DNA from: Sporosarcina ureilytica | GTDB lineage: Bacteria; Bacillota; Bacilli; Bacillales_A; Planococcaceae | Direction of reading: 5' to 3' | Assembly: GCF_001753205.1 (NCBI RefSeq) | Contig: NZ_CP017560.1 | Span: 1,550,001 to 1,614,000, forward strand | DNA: 64,000 bases | Shown here: positions 1 through 9,600 of the stretch, in pieces | Position numbering within the stretch: the first letter of the stretch is position 1 | How the letters are laid out: the number at the start of each line of letters is the position of its first letter | The notes under the pieces: model-generated | What the model saw: only the letters and a program-made list of their open reading frames with translations | The model's database searches: none | What the model was told of the DNA's origin: nothing | Made by a program: the position numbers and the translations under genes

Positions 1-956
1 ATACTGTAATCATTAAACCTTCTGAGAGTGCAGCCGTTGGGTCATTAAGATACGGCGAGTTGCTGTCACAAATTTTACCACCTGGCGTGATCAATGTCAT
101 TTCAGGGTCAGGGAGAGAAATTGGTGATTATTTAGTCGGACATAAAGAAGTAAATAAAGTGAGTTTAACAGGTTCAAAGACAACCGCAGAAATGATCACA
201 AAAGCAACTGCACATATGCCAAAATCATTAATTTTTGAACTAGGAGGAAAATCTCCAAACATTGTTTTTGAGGATGCTAATCTCGATCAAGCAGTTCAAG
301 GAGTAATCGGCGGAATTTACACGCGTAATGCGGGTCAAATATGTGTTGCCGGTTCAAGAGTGCTTATTCAACGTTCTATTTATGATGAAGTAATTGCGCG
401 TGTTAAACAATTTATGACGGATAAAGAATTCGTGAAATTTGGTGACACATTAAATACAAGTACGACAATGGGACCGATTGCGAATTCGGCACAGTATGAG
501 CGTGTTTGTTCTTATATTGACGATGCCACAAAAGATGGCGGTGAAATTGTATTTGGGGGCAGATATGGCGGTGAGACGCTGTTGCCGAATGAAGCGAAAT
601 ATGCGAACGGTTACTGGGTAGAACCAACATTAGTTAAGGTAGAAAATAATGAACACAAACTTTGCCGTGAAGAAATTTTTGGTCCAGTAGCTGTCGCAAT
701 TCCGTTTGATACTGAAGAAGAAGCCATTCAAATTGCCAATGATACAAACTTCGGTCTTGCTGCAGGAGTTTGGACGCGGGATGTGGGAAAAGCTCATCGC
801 TTAATAGATAAATTGCAAGCCGGGAATGTATGGGTTAATACGTACGGAATGGTAGGTGTCGACTTGCCATTTGGCGGTGTGAAAGAAAGTGGATACGGAA
901 CGGACTCGATTCTAGAATACACTTATGAAAAAGCTTGTGTCATTAATATAAGTTAA
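1..956 (+). CDS. NAD(P)-dependent aldehyde dehydrogenase, 3' part
   Basis: Aldehyde dehydrogenase family protein that oxidises an aldehyde to its acid with NAD(P)+. The reading frame is already open at base 3, so the true start lies before the window; about 318 codons remain of the usual 480-500. The general base Glu lies in the ELGGKSP motif (codon at 237-239) and the catalytic Cys in NAGQICVAGSR (codon at 342-344). The C-terminal NTYG, PFGG and KESGYG motifs of the oligomerisation region are present, so the end is complete. The substrate cannot be told from this part. A hairpin with a T-run follows, and the next gene encodes an MFS transporter with its own ribosome binding site. Confidence 0.93.
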   Translation, partial: TVIIKPSESAAVGSLRYGELLSQILPPGVINVISGSGREIGDYLVGHKEVNKVSLTGSKTTAEMITKATAHMPKSLIFELGGKSPNIVFEDANLDQAVQGVIGGIYTRNAGQICVAGSRVLIQRSIYDEVIARVKQFMTDKEFVKFGDTLNTSTTMGPIANSAQYERVCSYIDDATKDGGEIVFGGRYGGETLLPNEAKYANGYWVEPTLVKVENNEHKLCREEIFGPVAVAIPFDTEEEAIQIANDTNFGLAAGVWTRDVGKAHRLIDKLQAGNVWVNTYGMVGVDLPFGGVKESGYGTDSILEYTYEKACVINIS

Positions 957-972
957 AAGTAAAATATATAGT

Positions 973-1058
973 GATCTGTATAAAGGATTGTTGTAAGTGG
1001 TTTCAATTAATTCTGAATGTAAAGTTTACAAGGTCTTTATACAGGTCCTATCTTTTTT
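973..1058 (+). terminator. Probable terminator after the aldehyde dehydrogenase
   Basis: An imperfect inverted repeat pairs 973-985 with 1034-1046 (CTGTATAAAG against CTTTATACAG) across a long loop of about 48 bases, and is followed by seven T at 1052-1058. The long loop makes it less typical than a compact terminator. Confidence 0.5.
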
Positions 1059-1135
1059 TAAAAAAACAACATGATTTGACAGAATAAAACGCCTTTCAAA
1101 TAATAGTTAATTGATCTTAATGAGGAGGACTCTGT

Positions 1136-2587
1136 ATGAATGCATCTATCATTGATGACAAATCGATTAACCGAGGTTTTTATTTTATAAGCTTTGGCGC
1201 GTTTTTTATCATGTTGAGTTTATCGACACATCTACCTGCATATCCGCATATGTTGCAAGAGTTTAATTTGACACCAGGTTATGCAGTGTGGATGCAATTG
1301 GGGTTGGCGGTCGGACTAACTGGTTTTCAACCTTTACTAGGATGGATAGGTGACTCTTATGGATTAAAGTTAGTCCTTATAATTGGCGGAATCTTTATGG
1401 TGATTGGTTCTTTATTAGTTGCATTATCTTTTTCTTTTTGGGTGTTAGTTCTCGGTTTGTTTTTTAAAGGTGTTTCTGGAGCGGCAATTGCTCCATCTGG
1501 AATTGCATACGCTGGAAAGTTTATGGAAGGTGAACGAAGAGGAAAAGCAATCGGTACTTTTATGGCTTTTGTGACGATTGGCGCACTATTTGGTCCAGTT
1601 ATAAGCGGATCGATTGTTGACGGAATTAGTTGGCAGGGGAGCTTTGTGTTTACTGCTATACTTGGCGCTATAGCGATTGCTATATTTAATTTTGTACCGC
1701 GTGCAAAAGTAGATAAGCGTAAAAAGCTAGACATTTTAGGTTTGGTTTTTGTAATTGTATTGTTGTTAGGTTTATTGACAGTCCCAACTTTCATTAATAG
1801 TTTTGGTTTTTCATCGGGTAAATGGATTCCATCACTAGTTGTATTCTTAGTAGCTTTAGTTTTATTAATAGTCGTGGAGAAAAAACAAAAAGAGCCGTTG
1901 CTTGATATTGAATATGTCGCGAATCGCAGCTTTTGGGTCCCTACATCGCTCGTTGTTTTTATATTTTTAGGGTACTCGGGCGTGATGTATTTATTAACAT
2001 TCTTTGTGCAAAACGTCCAAGGAAAACCTGCCACGACAGTTGGTTTGTTACAGATGGCCATTTTTCTTGGAACTTCCATAGCGGCTTTTATTAGCGGGAG
2101 AATACTAAAATACTTTTCTGCGCGAGTCATCATTGGAACAGCTATATTACTATTCTCAACAGGAATCATTATGTTAAGTTTTGTAAATCTTAACACACCA
2201 TTCTCTTATTTATTTGTTGCGATGAGTTTTATAGGTCTAGGAGGAGGCTTTAAGACGCCTGCTATTAAAGGAATAATCGTATCCAAAGCTGCAACGGATC
2301 GTATGAATGTGGTTACATTTACGAATACAGTTATTGAAAATATCGCACAAAGACTAGGTGCTTCTTTTGCGCTAGTTGCATTCGGTATTTTTAGCGCAAA
2401 CGGAAATAACGTGCAAGCGATGGCAAATACATCATGGATTATAATGGGGTTTATCGCTATCTCTTTATTGTTCCTTCCGTTGATACCTCGGTCTATACAC
2501 GGAATTCATGAGAGCGATGAACTACCTGATACAACGATTGAGCCGACTTTATTGAAACAAAAAGAAGTAGGCAAGATGATTGAGTGA
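1136..2587 (+). CDS. MFS transporter, DHA2-like (14 TM)
   Basis: Major facilitator superfamily membrane protein of 483 residues, the length typical of the 14-helix drug:H+ antiporter-2 group. The loop 2-3 motif A reads GWIGDSYGLKLV at residues 69-80, and an antiporter-type motif C glycine/proline pattern lies around residues 140-155 (GALFGPVISG). The start ATG has a GAGGAGG ribosome binding site at proper spacing. It sits alone between a terminator-like structure and a long inverted repeat. Families like this export toxic organic compounds or organic acids; the substrate cannot be read from sequence. The aldehyde dehydrogenase upstream may be functionally linked, but this is only proximity. 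Confidence 0.88.
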   Translation: MNASIIDDKSINRGFYFISFGAFFIMLSLSTHLPAYPHMLQEFNLTPGYAVWMQLGLAVGLTGFQPLLGWIGDSYGLKLVLIIGGIFMVIGSLLVALSFSFWVLVLGLFFKGVSGAAIAPSGIAYAGKFMEGERRGKAIGTFMAFVTIGALFGPVISGSIVDGISWQGSFVFTAILGAIAIAIFNFVPRAKVDKRKKLDILGLVFVIVLLLGLLTVPTFINSFGFSSGKWIPSLVVFLVALVLLIVVEKKQKEPLLDIEYVANRSFWVPTSLVVFIFLGYSGVMYLLTFFVQNVQGKPATTVGLLQMAIFLGTSIAAFISGRILKYFSARVIIGTAILLFSTGIIMLSFVNLNTPFSYLFVAMSFIGLGGGFKTPAIKGIIVSKAATDRMNVVTFTNTVIENIAQRLGASFALVAFGIFSANGNNVQAMANTSWIIMGFIAISLLFLPLIPRSIHGIHESDELPDTTIEPTLLKQKEVGKMIE

Positions 2588-2617
2588 TATGAATAGTAGT
2601 TATTCTTAATGAATAGG

Positions 2618-2660
2618 GGGCTGTCTAGAAAGTCTGTGAAAGCGACTTTCTAGACAGCCC
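2618..2660. repeat. 17-bp perfect inverted repeat
   Basis: The arm at 2618-2634 (starting GGGCTGTCTAGAAAG) is the exact reverse complement of 2644-2660, with a 9-base loop. There is no T-run on either side, so although it lies directly after the MFS gene and may slow transcription, it is not a classical intrinsic terminator. It could be a small dispersed palindromic repeat. Confidence 0.7.
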
Positions 2661-2737
2661 TAGGTGGTTTGCTCCAATTTAAATACGATTAGGTAATATT
2701 AAAAATATATGTTACAATATTCCTAATAGATAGTTAA

Positions 2738-4762
2738 TTGGGGGTAGTGGTTTTGACAGTGTACGGTATCCTTTCAAATGAAAATGATAGAAAAAATAAC
2801 ACTGAAATTTTAGCAAGTAAAATTAATGATTTCCAAATTATTGTACTGTATGATCGTCAACCAAATCATTTCGATTTTAATTATTTAGTAAACTTTCCAT
2901 CTGAAAATTTAAAAAGAAAACTAGAAAGTAACATTATTTTACCTAGCATTAACATTAAATCCGAAACATTTATTGTATGGCAGGAAGCTTACGAAGAGAA
3001 CATAGATTTATTTTATAATCTAAGAATTAATGCTAGAAATGAAATGTTGCGGAGAATAACAGAATTTATGGTAGCTAAATTTTTCAGTACTAATGAAAAT
3101 TACCTCAACCCTCTACTCAAAAATAAACCGACATTAAAATGGGACATGTTAAATAAATTATTTGTTAAATATGAAACTATGTTAAGTAATAACACTCGAT
3201 TAAATGATGAAAAATCTTGGGAAGGATTTAGTGAATGGTTTAAAGATTATTTACTGTATAATGTTATTGATGAAATGATTCAAATGTTTGGATATGAATG
3301 GTTAGCAACAATTGATCGAGAAGAGTTAAATCAGCTGTTTTTTCAAAAAATGAATAAAAACTTTTCCGCTAATAATAGCTTTATGAATGAATTTACAAAT
3401 GTTGTAAATTTATATACAGAAAAATGGATTTCTGAAACGGTAATTATGTCTGAATTAGAGAACAGATCAATAGAACATATAACTAGTATATTGAATGCCA
3501 GTAACCAAATAGGAGAACACCGGCATGTTGAATTGCTTGTGAAAAGTAACAATCTGGTTGTGATGAGCAATGTCGTTTATCAGTTCGTTATCGAAGTGCT
3601 TTCCAATAAGAAGTTTAGACAATGCGAAAATAGTAAATGGCCTAAGGCAACTAGACTTAGTAAAATGTTAAATGGATCCGTGCAGCTAATACCCTATAAG
3701 GGAAATGAGAAAGTGTCTACATTGGTGAATGAAGTTTGGGGACAAGTTGAAAATTTGTCTGAGTTAGACGTAGATGTTTTTGATTCATTATGTCATTTGT
3801 TTTTGGAAAAAACTTCATATGTTAAAGATAGTATAGAAATTCGATTGGATGATTTATTAAACATTCGCGGTTTGAAACCAAAGTTGGGAGGCAATGGAAG
3901 AAGAGGAGGATACGATAAAAGGCAACGAGAACAAGTGTTGAATGCGCTTTCGATTATTCAGAGCCTGTGGATTCATATAGAACATGTTGTTGTCTATGAA
4001 CAAGGAAGACCAATAAAAAAGTCTATTGAAGGTCGTGCATTTCATTTTAAGGATTTAAATGGAAATAAATGCCGATTTAACGAATCAGAAATGCAGAATA
4101 GATTTTTATTAACTATTGGAGAAGTGTTAGAAATCTTTTTAGAAGGTTCGGGAAGACAAGTGAAATTGTTACCGATTCAAGCAATAGAATATAATCCGTA
4201 TCAAAGAAGTTGGGAGAAAAAAATTATTCGTTATTTAAGCTGGCGCTGGAGGACACAAGCACGTAAAGCAAGCTATCTCCAACCACATAAAATAAGTACA
4301 TTATTGGAAAAGTTAGGTGTTCCACTTAAATCGGAGACACCATCACGAATTAGAGATAGATTTGAAAAAGCTCTCGATATATTAGTAGATGATGGTGTAA
4401 TTACTTATTGGCAATACGATAGTTGGGATGAGGACGTCGTGACGAAAAAGGGATGGCTTAGGATTTGGCAAGAAACTACTGTCATTATTGCGCCTCCTGA
4501 CGATATTATCAAACATTATCAGCCGTTAGTCAGAAATAAAGCTGCTAATGACAAAAGGAACTTAACCTCATTATCCGGGAGGGGAGAAGTCAATGCAGAA
4601 ATTGGAAAAGAATTTAAAAAGAAACGTGTAGAATTAGGACTTACACTACAACAAGTATCCCATGAAATAGATATTTCAACCTCTTATTTAAGCAATATTG
4701 AGAGGGGAAGAGCTACACCTTCCTATAATTTATATAATCGAATAAGAGATTGGGTTAATTAA
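2738..4762 (+). CDS. Large unrecognised protein with C-terminal XRE helix-turn-helix
   Basis: A protein of up to 674 residues that I do not recognise. The last ~50 residues (624-674) form a clear XRE/Cro-type helix-turn-helix: KKKRVELGLTLQQVS, then DISTSYLSNIERGRATPS. Residues ~495-590 are rich in Trp and basic residues and look like a winged-helix region (SWRWRTQARKASYLQ, then LDILVDDGVITYWQYD). The N-terminal half is hydrophilic and helical with no signal peptide or TM segment. The frame opens at TTG 2738, but TTG 2753 lies 8 bases after the GGGGG at 2740-2744 and is the better start. Low GC and lone position suggest acquired DNA. It may be a replication-initiator-like or mobile-element regulator; this is a guess from domain order. 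Confidence 0.6.
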   Translation: MGVVVLTVYGILSNENDRKNNTEILASKINDFQIIVLYDRQPNHFDFNYLVNFPSENLKRKLESNIILPSINIKSETFIVWQEAYEENIDLFYNLRINARNEMLRRITEFMVAKFFSTNENYLNPLLKNKPTLKWDMLNKLFVKYETMLSNNTRLNDEKSWEGFSEWFKDYLLYNVIDEMIQMFGYEWLATIDREELNQLFFQKMNKNFSANNSFMNEFTNVVNLYTEKWISETVIMSELENRSIEHITSILNASNQIGEHRHVELLVKSNNLVVMSNVVYQFVIEVLSNKKFRQCENSKWPKATRLSKMLNGSVQLIPYKGNEKVSTLVNEVWGQVENLSELDVDVFDSLCHLFLEKTSYVKDSIEIRLDDLLNIRGLKPKLGGNGRRGGYDKRQREQVLNALSIIQSLWIHIEHVVVYEQGRPIKKSIEGRAFHFKDLNGNKCRFNESEMQNRFLLTIGEVLEIFLEGSGRQVKLLPIQAIEYNPYQRSWEKKIIRYLSWRWRTQARKASYLQPHKISTLLEKLGVPLKSETPSRIRDRFEKALDILVDDGVITYWQYDSWDEDVVTKKGWLRIWQETTVIIAPPDDIIKHYQPLVRNKAANDKRNLTSLSGRGEVNAEIGKEFKKKRVELGLTLQQVSHEIDISTSYLSNIERGRATPSYNLYNRIRDWVN

Positions 4763-5067
4763 AGGGTGTCTACAAACCATACGTAATTTGAAGTCTATAT
4801 AAAATAGCAAGGGATTTGATGACTATGTAGCCACGTATATGACATATATGCTAACGAGTATCAGATCAAGTTACTCCGGATACCTTGTTAGATATAGCTA
4901 ATTCAATAGATTATTGGCTCGAATTGGAAATGTTTTTATTCAACTGAAAACCGATTGCCAGATTCCAACACAATTTCGAATTGTTTCGTAACCTGGAAAG
5001 TGGTCGTTGTTGGTCAAAATGAAGAAGAAAGGCCAACGTATTGCAATCACGTTTGTTTAAATTAACA
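4763..5067 (+). pseudogene. Decayed, rearranged copy of the 37.2-37.8 kb locus
   Basis: This 300-base stretch holds no intact gene. Positions 4841-4996 match, at roughly 80-85 percent by eye, the end of the secreted-protein gene at 37195-37288 and the bases just after it (to 37342), with a small insertion near 4915-4945. At 4997 the match jumps to 37762-37808, inside the start of the SDR gene (AAAGTGGTCGTTGTTGGTC is identical). It is therefore a remnant of a second copy of that gene pair, with about 420 bases deleted between the two matching parts. Confidence 0.7.
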
Positions 5068-5100
5068 TGTTTGTTTAGGGGACAGGCACCTAAACAAACA
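5068..5100. repeat. 12-bp palindrome with GGGGACAGGCACC core
   Basis: Arms 5068-5079 (TGTTTGTTTAGG) and 5089-5100 are exact reverse complements around a 9-base loop. The core GGGGACAGGCACC resembles short extragenic palindromes scattered in Bacillales genomes. A related word, ACAGGCACC, occurs near 31505. No T-run follows. Confidence 0.65.
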
Positions 5101-5238
5101 ATTTTAAAAAGAGTGATCGATTCGCAATGAACTGAACCCCGAATAGTGGACACTTTAAAAAAAGTGACCTATTCGGGGTTTTTTCTGTTTTAAAAACCCG
5201 TTATACTAAAAAAAATACTTAGAACGGGAGATTTTCGA

Positions 5239-5658
5239 ATGAGTAAAATAATTTTCAACGAAATTCAAAGAAAGCAACTAGAATCAAATCCAAATGTCGC
5301 CTCTGTATCAGATCGTGCCATTCAATATAATGCGGAATTTAAAATACGTGCCGTCAAAGAAAATATGAACGGTAAGGGACCGACTCAGATTTTCATGGAG
5401 AATGGATTTAACTTGGATGTGATTGGAGCTAAAAAAGCCCAATCGGCAATAAGTCGTTGGAAAAACACTTATAAAACATTGGGGGAACAAGGTTTTTTAG
5501 AAGAGCGTCGGGGGAAAGGCGGCACAGGTCGCCCTTCCACAAAAGTTATATCATCTGAGAAGAAATTAGAAAAAGCTGAAGCCCGTATAAAGTATTTAGA
5601 AGCTGAATTAGAATTACTAAAAAAGCTAGAGGAACTCGAAAGGCAGGTGAAGAAGTAA
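5239..5658 (+). CDS. IS3-family transposase OrfA
   Basis: Helix-turn-helix subunit (139 residues) that recognises the IS ends. Residues ~28-80 form the DNA-binding part (FKIRAVKENMNGKGPTQIF, then AISRWKNTYKTLGEQGF), followed by a leucine-zipper-like coiled coil at ~108-139 (KKLEKAEARIKYLEAELELLKKLEELE, given here in part by its heptads). Near the end the gene has A-AAA-AAG at 5619-5625 in the phase that pairs zero-frame AAA and AAG codons, the standard site for -1 frameshifting into OrfB. The start ATG follows a GGGAG ribosome binding site. Confidence 0.92.
   Translation: MSKIIFNEIQRKQLESNPNVASVSDRAIQYNAEFKIRAVKENMNGKGPTQIFMENGFNLDVIGAKKAQSAISRWKNTYKTLGEQGFLEERRGKGGTGRPSTKVISSEKKLEKAEARIKYLEAELELLKKLEELERQVKK
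5619..5625 (+). promoter_or_regulatory. Programmed -1 frameshift site of the IS
   Basis: The heptamer AAAAAAG is read as CTA-AAA-AAG in the OrfA frame, which fits the X-XXY-YYZ rule. Slipping back one base here leads directly into the OrfB frame, which is open through this point and across the OrfA stop. The product would be the OrfAB fusion transposase. Confidence 0.8.
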
Positions 5659-5684
5659 TTTTAGCACCCCGCGAAAAATACGCA

Positions 5685-6566
5685 TTGATTAACGAGGTCA
5701 TTCGGAAATATCAACTAAAGAATATGACGCGTTACCTTTGTGCTTTAACATGTGTAAGTAGAAGTGGATACTATGCCTGGCTTCAAAATTCGGAGAAACA
5801 TGCGATTCGTGAAGAGCAAGATTATCAAGATTATTTATTACTAAGATGCATTTATGATGCATTCAAAGGGAAAATTGGGTATCGAGGACTTTACATGGCA
5901 TTGGAAGAACTAGTGGTGACACCGATGAATCACAAAAAGATTCTCCGCTTAATGAGAAAGTATAATTTCTTTGCGAAAGTGCGTCGAGCAAACCCATATA
6001 AATATATTGCGAAAGCAACACAGGCACATCGTACGGTTCCTAACCATTTGAATCGAGCATTCAATCAAGATGAGCCCGGAAAAGTATATTTAACTGATAT
6101 TACTTATTTACAGTACCGTAATGGTCAAACAGCTTATTTATCTTGTATCAAAGATGTAGCAACCAGGGAAATCGTCGCTTATGAACTTTCGACTAGCTTG
6201 AAAATGGGATTGGTTTATCGCACATTAGATAAATTAGAAGAGACATTAGACGGAAATATTCACCCAGAAGCAATGATCCATTCAGATCAAGGTGTCCATT
6301 ATACACATCCAGAGTATCAAGGACGCGTTAAGAAAATAGGCTTACTTCAGTCGATGTCACGTCGAGGAAACTGTTTAGATAACGCACCAATGGAGTCTTT
6401 CTTTGGGCATTTTAAAGATGAAGTAGATTATGAGGAAGCATGTAATTTACGTGAATTAAGGGAAATGATAGACGAATACTTGGAGCATTATAATACGACG
6501 CGCAAACAATGGACGTTAAAAAAGATGACTCCGGCACAATACCGAAGTCACCTAATTGCAGCCTAG
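5685..6566 (+). CDS. IS3-family transposase OrfB (DDE integrase core)
   Basis: Catalytic subunit with an HTH_21-like N-terminus (YLCALTCVSRSGYYAWL) and an rve integrase core. The DDE triad is visible in LTDITYLQY (first Asp), IHSDQGVHY (second Asp) and MESFFGHFKDE (Glu). The TTG at 5685 is only the first start-like codon. The frame is open upstream to the slippery site at 5619-5625, reading EEVILAPREKYA before the listed start, so the real product is most likely the OrfAB fusion made by -1 frameshifting. The C-terminal YNTTRKQWTLKKMTPAQYR segment is typical of the IS150 subgroup. All of the key residues are intact. Confidence 0.92.
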   Translation: MINEVIRKYQLKNMTRYLCALTCVSRSGYYAWLQNSEKHAIREEQDYQDYLLLRCIYDAFKGKIGYRGLYMALEELVVTPMNHKKILRLMRKYNFFAKVRRANPYKYIAKATQAHRTVPNHLNRAFNQDEPGKVYLTDITYLQYRNGQTAYLSCIKDVATREIVAYELSTSLKMGLVYRTLDKLEETLDGNIHPEAMIHSDQGVHYTHPEYQGRVKKIGLLQSMSRRGNCLDNAPMESFFGHFKDEVDYEEACNLRELREMIDEYLEHYNTTRKQWTLKKMTPAQYRSHLIAA

Positions 6567-6641
6567 ACTGTAAAAAGTCCTTTTTATTAAACTGTCCGTA
6601 AATAAGGGTTCAGTTCACAAAGCCATCGATCACTCTTTTAA

Positions 6642-9600
6642 TCATTGCGTTTCTAAACTTTCCATACGCTGTTTCTTCGCCTTTTTAAAATGAAACAACT
6701 CATAGAGGACAGGAATAATGATCAATGTCAACAATGTTGAAACGGACAATCCTCCGATGACTACCACAGCTAAACCTTTTGAGACTAAGCTGCCCATTTC
6801 TTCTTTTCCCATTAACAGTGGAATCATGGCGAAAATCGTTGCCAATGCTGTCATGACGATGGGACGGAGGCGAGTCGCTCCCGCTTCAAGCAATGCTTCT
6901 CGAATCGACATTGTTTTCTCATTTTGTCTAACCCGGTCTAGTAAGACGATCGCGTTCGTTACGACAATGCCGATTAACATTAACGCACCAATCATGGCTC
7001 CGATATCTATAGGCGTCCCGGCAATTAATAATCCGAAAACGGCTCCGATGACTGCCAAAGGGAGTGTGAATAAAATGACTAACGGGGCGCGTAATGTTTT
7101 AAATGTCATTACCATAATTAAGTAGACGAGACCGATTGAGACCGCCATAAGCTGAAACAGCTCTGCGAATTGGTCGGCTTGTGCACTTGCCGCTCCGCCC
7201 ATTTCAATCGTAATCCCTTCTGGCAATGAAAGATCAGCCGTTTTTTGTGTGATTTCATAGGAGATTTTGGATAAATCTTGTGATTCTACATCAATCGTTA
7301 CGCGTACATATTCTTTTCCATCTTTCCGTAATACACTCGTCGGCTTATTCGCTTTATCGATTTTCGCAATGGAGGAAAGGGGAACGAGTTGTTCGTTTAC
7401 GATGACTTGAATTTCTTTTAGTTCATGATCTGTCGTTGGGTGCATGGAACTGTCTAAATAGACCATTGTATTTTGGTCTTCCAGCTTAATCATTCCGAGT
7501 GGGATCGGATTTAACAACAACTGCACTTGTCTTGCGACTTCCTCTGCATTTGCCAACTTATGATCAATGATGATGTCGTAGACAGTTTTGACGTCACTTT
7601 GATTGCTCGACACCTTTTCAACGCCATGGATTCCTTCTATTTCATCCATGACCTGATTTGCTGCTGTTCCTAATTGGGACGCATCATTTCCTACGATATC
7701 GAGTGAAATGGTCGAACCGCCTGAAGGCATCATTGAAACGAAGGAGACTTCCATTTCGGCTTTAGGATAGAGCTTTTTTAGCTGATCAATTTCCCCGATT
7801 AATTTTTCCGTACTTGCACCGCTTTTCATCACAACATGGAAACGTCCCGAATTCTGTGCGTTCACTTCACTAAATTCGGCATCTTCTGGGTTTGATCCGA
7901 GGAAGAGTATGACTTCTTCTACGTCAGATTGCTTCATGAAAAATGTTTCTAATTGCAAAACCTCTTCTTTGACTGTCGTAAATGGTACTTCATCTGGATA
8001 CGAGATGGATAGAACGACGTCTTGATCGGTCGCATCTTCGGTCCCTTTTGGCATTGCAAAATATAAGCCAATTGAGCCAATAAAAATGAGGATTGACGTT
8101 ACAAGTGGCACCCATTTATGACGTAGACACCAATCCAAAATTCGGATATATTGCCTTGGTGTTTTATATGCAGGCAATTTTCCTTTTTGTAGTAGGCCTG
8201 TGCTCATTAACGGTACGACAATTAAAGCAACGAGTAAGGATGATAAAAGCGCATACGTAATCGTTAAGGCGAACGGCAATAAAAGATCTTGCATCGATTT
8301 TACAAGCCCCATTGGTAAAAAAACGGCGACGGTCGTTAACGTGGAAGATGTAATGGCAGACGCCACTTCTTTTGTCGCTTCAACAATGACTGGTTTTGAA
8401 AAATCTCTACTTTGCGCTTTCCGGAAAATGTTTTCAATGACCACAATACTATCATCGACTAATCGTCCGACTGCGACCGCGACTGCACCGATTGTTAAAA
8501 TGTTTAACGTAATGTCTGACAGCCACAGGAATAATAATGTCAACCCGAGTGATAATGGGATACTAATAACAGTAATGGCTGTCATGCGGATATGGCGCAA
8601 GAAGACAAATATGATAATTGTCGCGAACAATGCACCGAGCAGAACAGCTTGCATCATGCTGTCAACAGAGTTGACGATAAAATCTGAAAATGAAATCAGC
8701 ATGGATGCTTCAATAGCTGACTTGTGATCCACATTCACTTGCTCGATTGCGTTCTCTACTTTTTTACCGATTGCGACCGCATTGGCATTCGGTTCTTTAT
8801 AAAGCACCAAGGCAATAGCCTCTTTACCATTCACACGTGTGAAAAATGTGGAACTGGAATCTGCAACGTCAATCGTCGAAATTTCTTTTAATGAAATGCC
8901 TGGTACAATTTCTAATGCTTCCAATGCGGCAATCCCGTCAATTTGGCCGACAACTTTAATATTCGTTGTTTTATCATCAATCGTTTCTTCCCCGACCGAT
9001 ACAGCCAGATTTTTCCCATGAAGGATGCCCATGAGCGCTTGGAGTGGAATTTGATGCTTTGCCAGCTTTTCTTGATCCACCGTCACGTTCACTTGCGTTT
9101 GTTGACTGCCGTAGACGGAAACATTCGAAACGCCAGAAATTCCTTGGAACTTCGGAATGACTTCATTGTCAACTTTCTCCATGGCATTCGAGTCGATGCC
9201 ACCTGGAAAAGATAGTCCGATTTGCCACAATGGAATCATATCGATATTTAATTGTGAAACGATTGGCTTCGAATAGCCTTCTGGTAAATGAATGCTGTTG
9301 ACTGCTTCCTGCACTTGTGTCTTTGCTTCTTTCATATCAATCGATGCATCCAGCAAAATATCTACAGACGTGAAGCCATCTGCAGCAGTGGAAAACACAT
9401 CTTTTTTCCCTTTCACAGAACCGATTGCTTTTTCTATTGGCTTTGTCACTTGCTCAGCCATCGTTTCCGCATCGGTATCTTGCCCAATCACGATGACCGT
9501 CACCATCGGATTATCCGCAGGCGGTAAAAACTCCTTAGGTACTGTGAAATAACTGACAATCCCCAGCACTAGCGACAAAACAACCATCAAAATCACAGCA

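Larger units (their letters stand above)
5128..6617 (+). mobile_element. Complete IS3-family (IS150-like) insertion sequence
   Basis: An element of 1,490 bp. The ends are inverted repeats beginning TGAACTGAACCC (5128) and ending GGGTTCAGTTCA (6617). It is flanked by a 3-bp direct repeat, CAA, at 5125-5127 and 6618-6620. It carries the two overlapping-frame genes orfA and orfB joined by a slippery heptamer. Intact frames, near-perfect ends and a clean target duplication suggest recent insertion and likely activity. The target is the loop of a terminator hairpin. Confidence 0.9.
5107..6639. terminator. Bidirectional terminator split by an IS insertion
   Basis: The left arm at 5107-5121 (AAAAGAGTGATCGAT) is the exact reverse complement of 6625-6639. 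If the IS3 element (5128-6617) and one copy of its CAA target duplication are removed, the arms become a 15-bp stem with a loop of about 11 bases and T-runs on both strands. The stem lies just after the stop codon of the minus-strand RND gene (6642), so it was that gene's terminator. The IS sits in the loop and separates the arms by about 1.5 kb, which should weaken termination. Confidence 0.8.

Noticed and set aside
1357-2196. 279-codon minus-strand frame opposite the MFS gene
   Set aside because: The plus-strand frame has hydrophobic helices, motif A and a strong ribosome binding site; the minus frame is a Lys/Thr/Pro-rich mirror of it.
6718-9552. Several plus-strand open frames of 60-175 codons inside the RND gene
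   Set aside because: They are antisense shadows of a 1,003-codon gene with clear RND motifs and lack ribosome binding sites.
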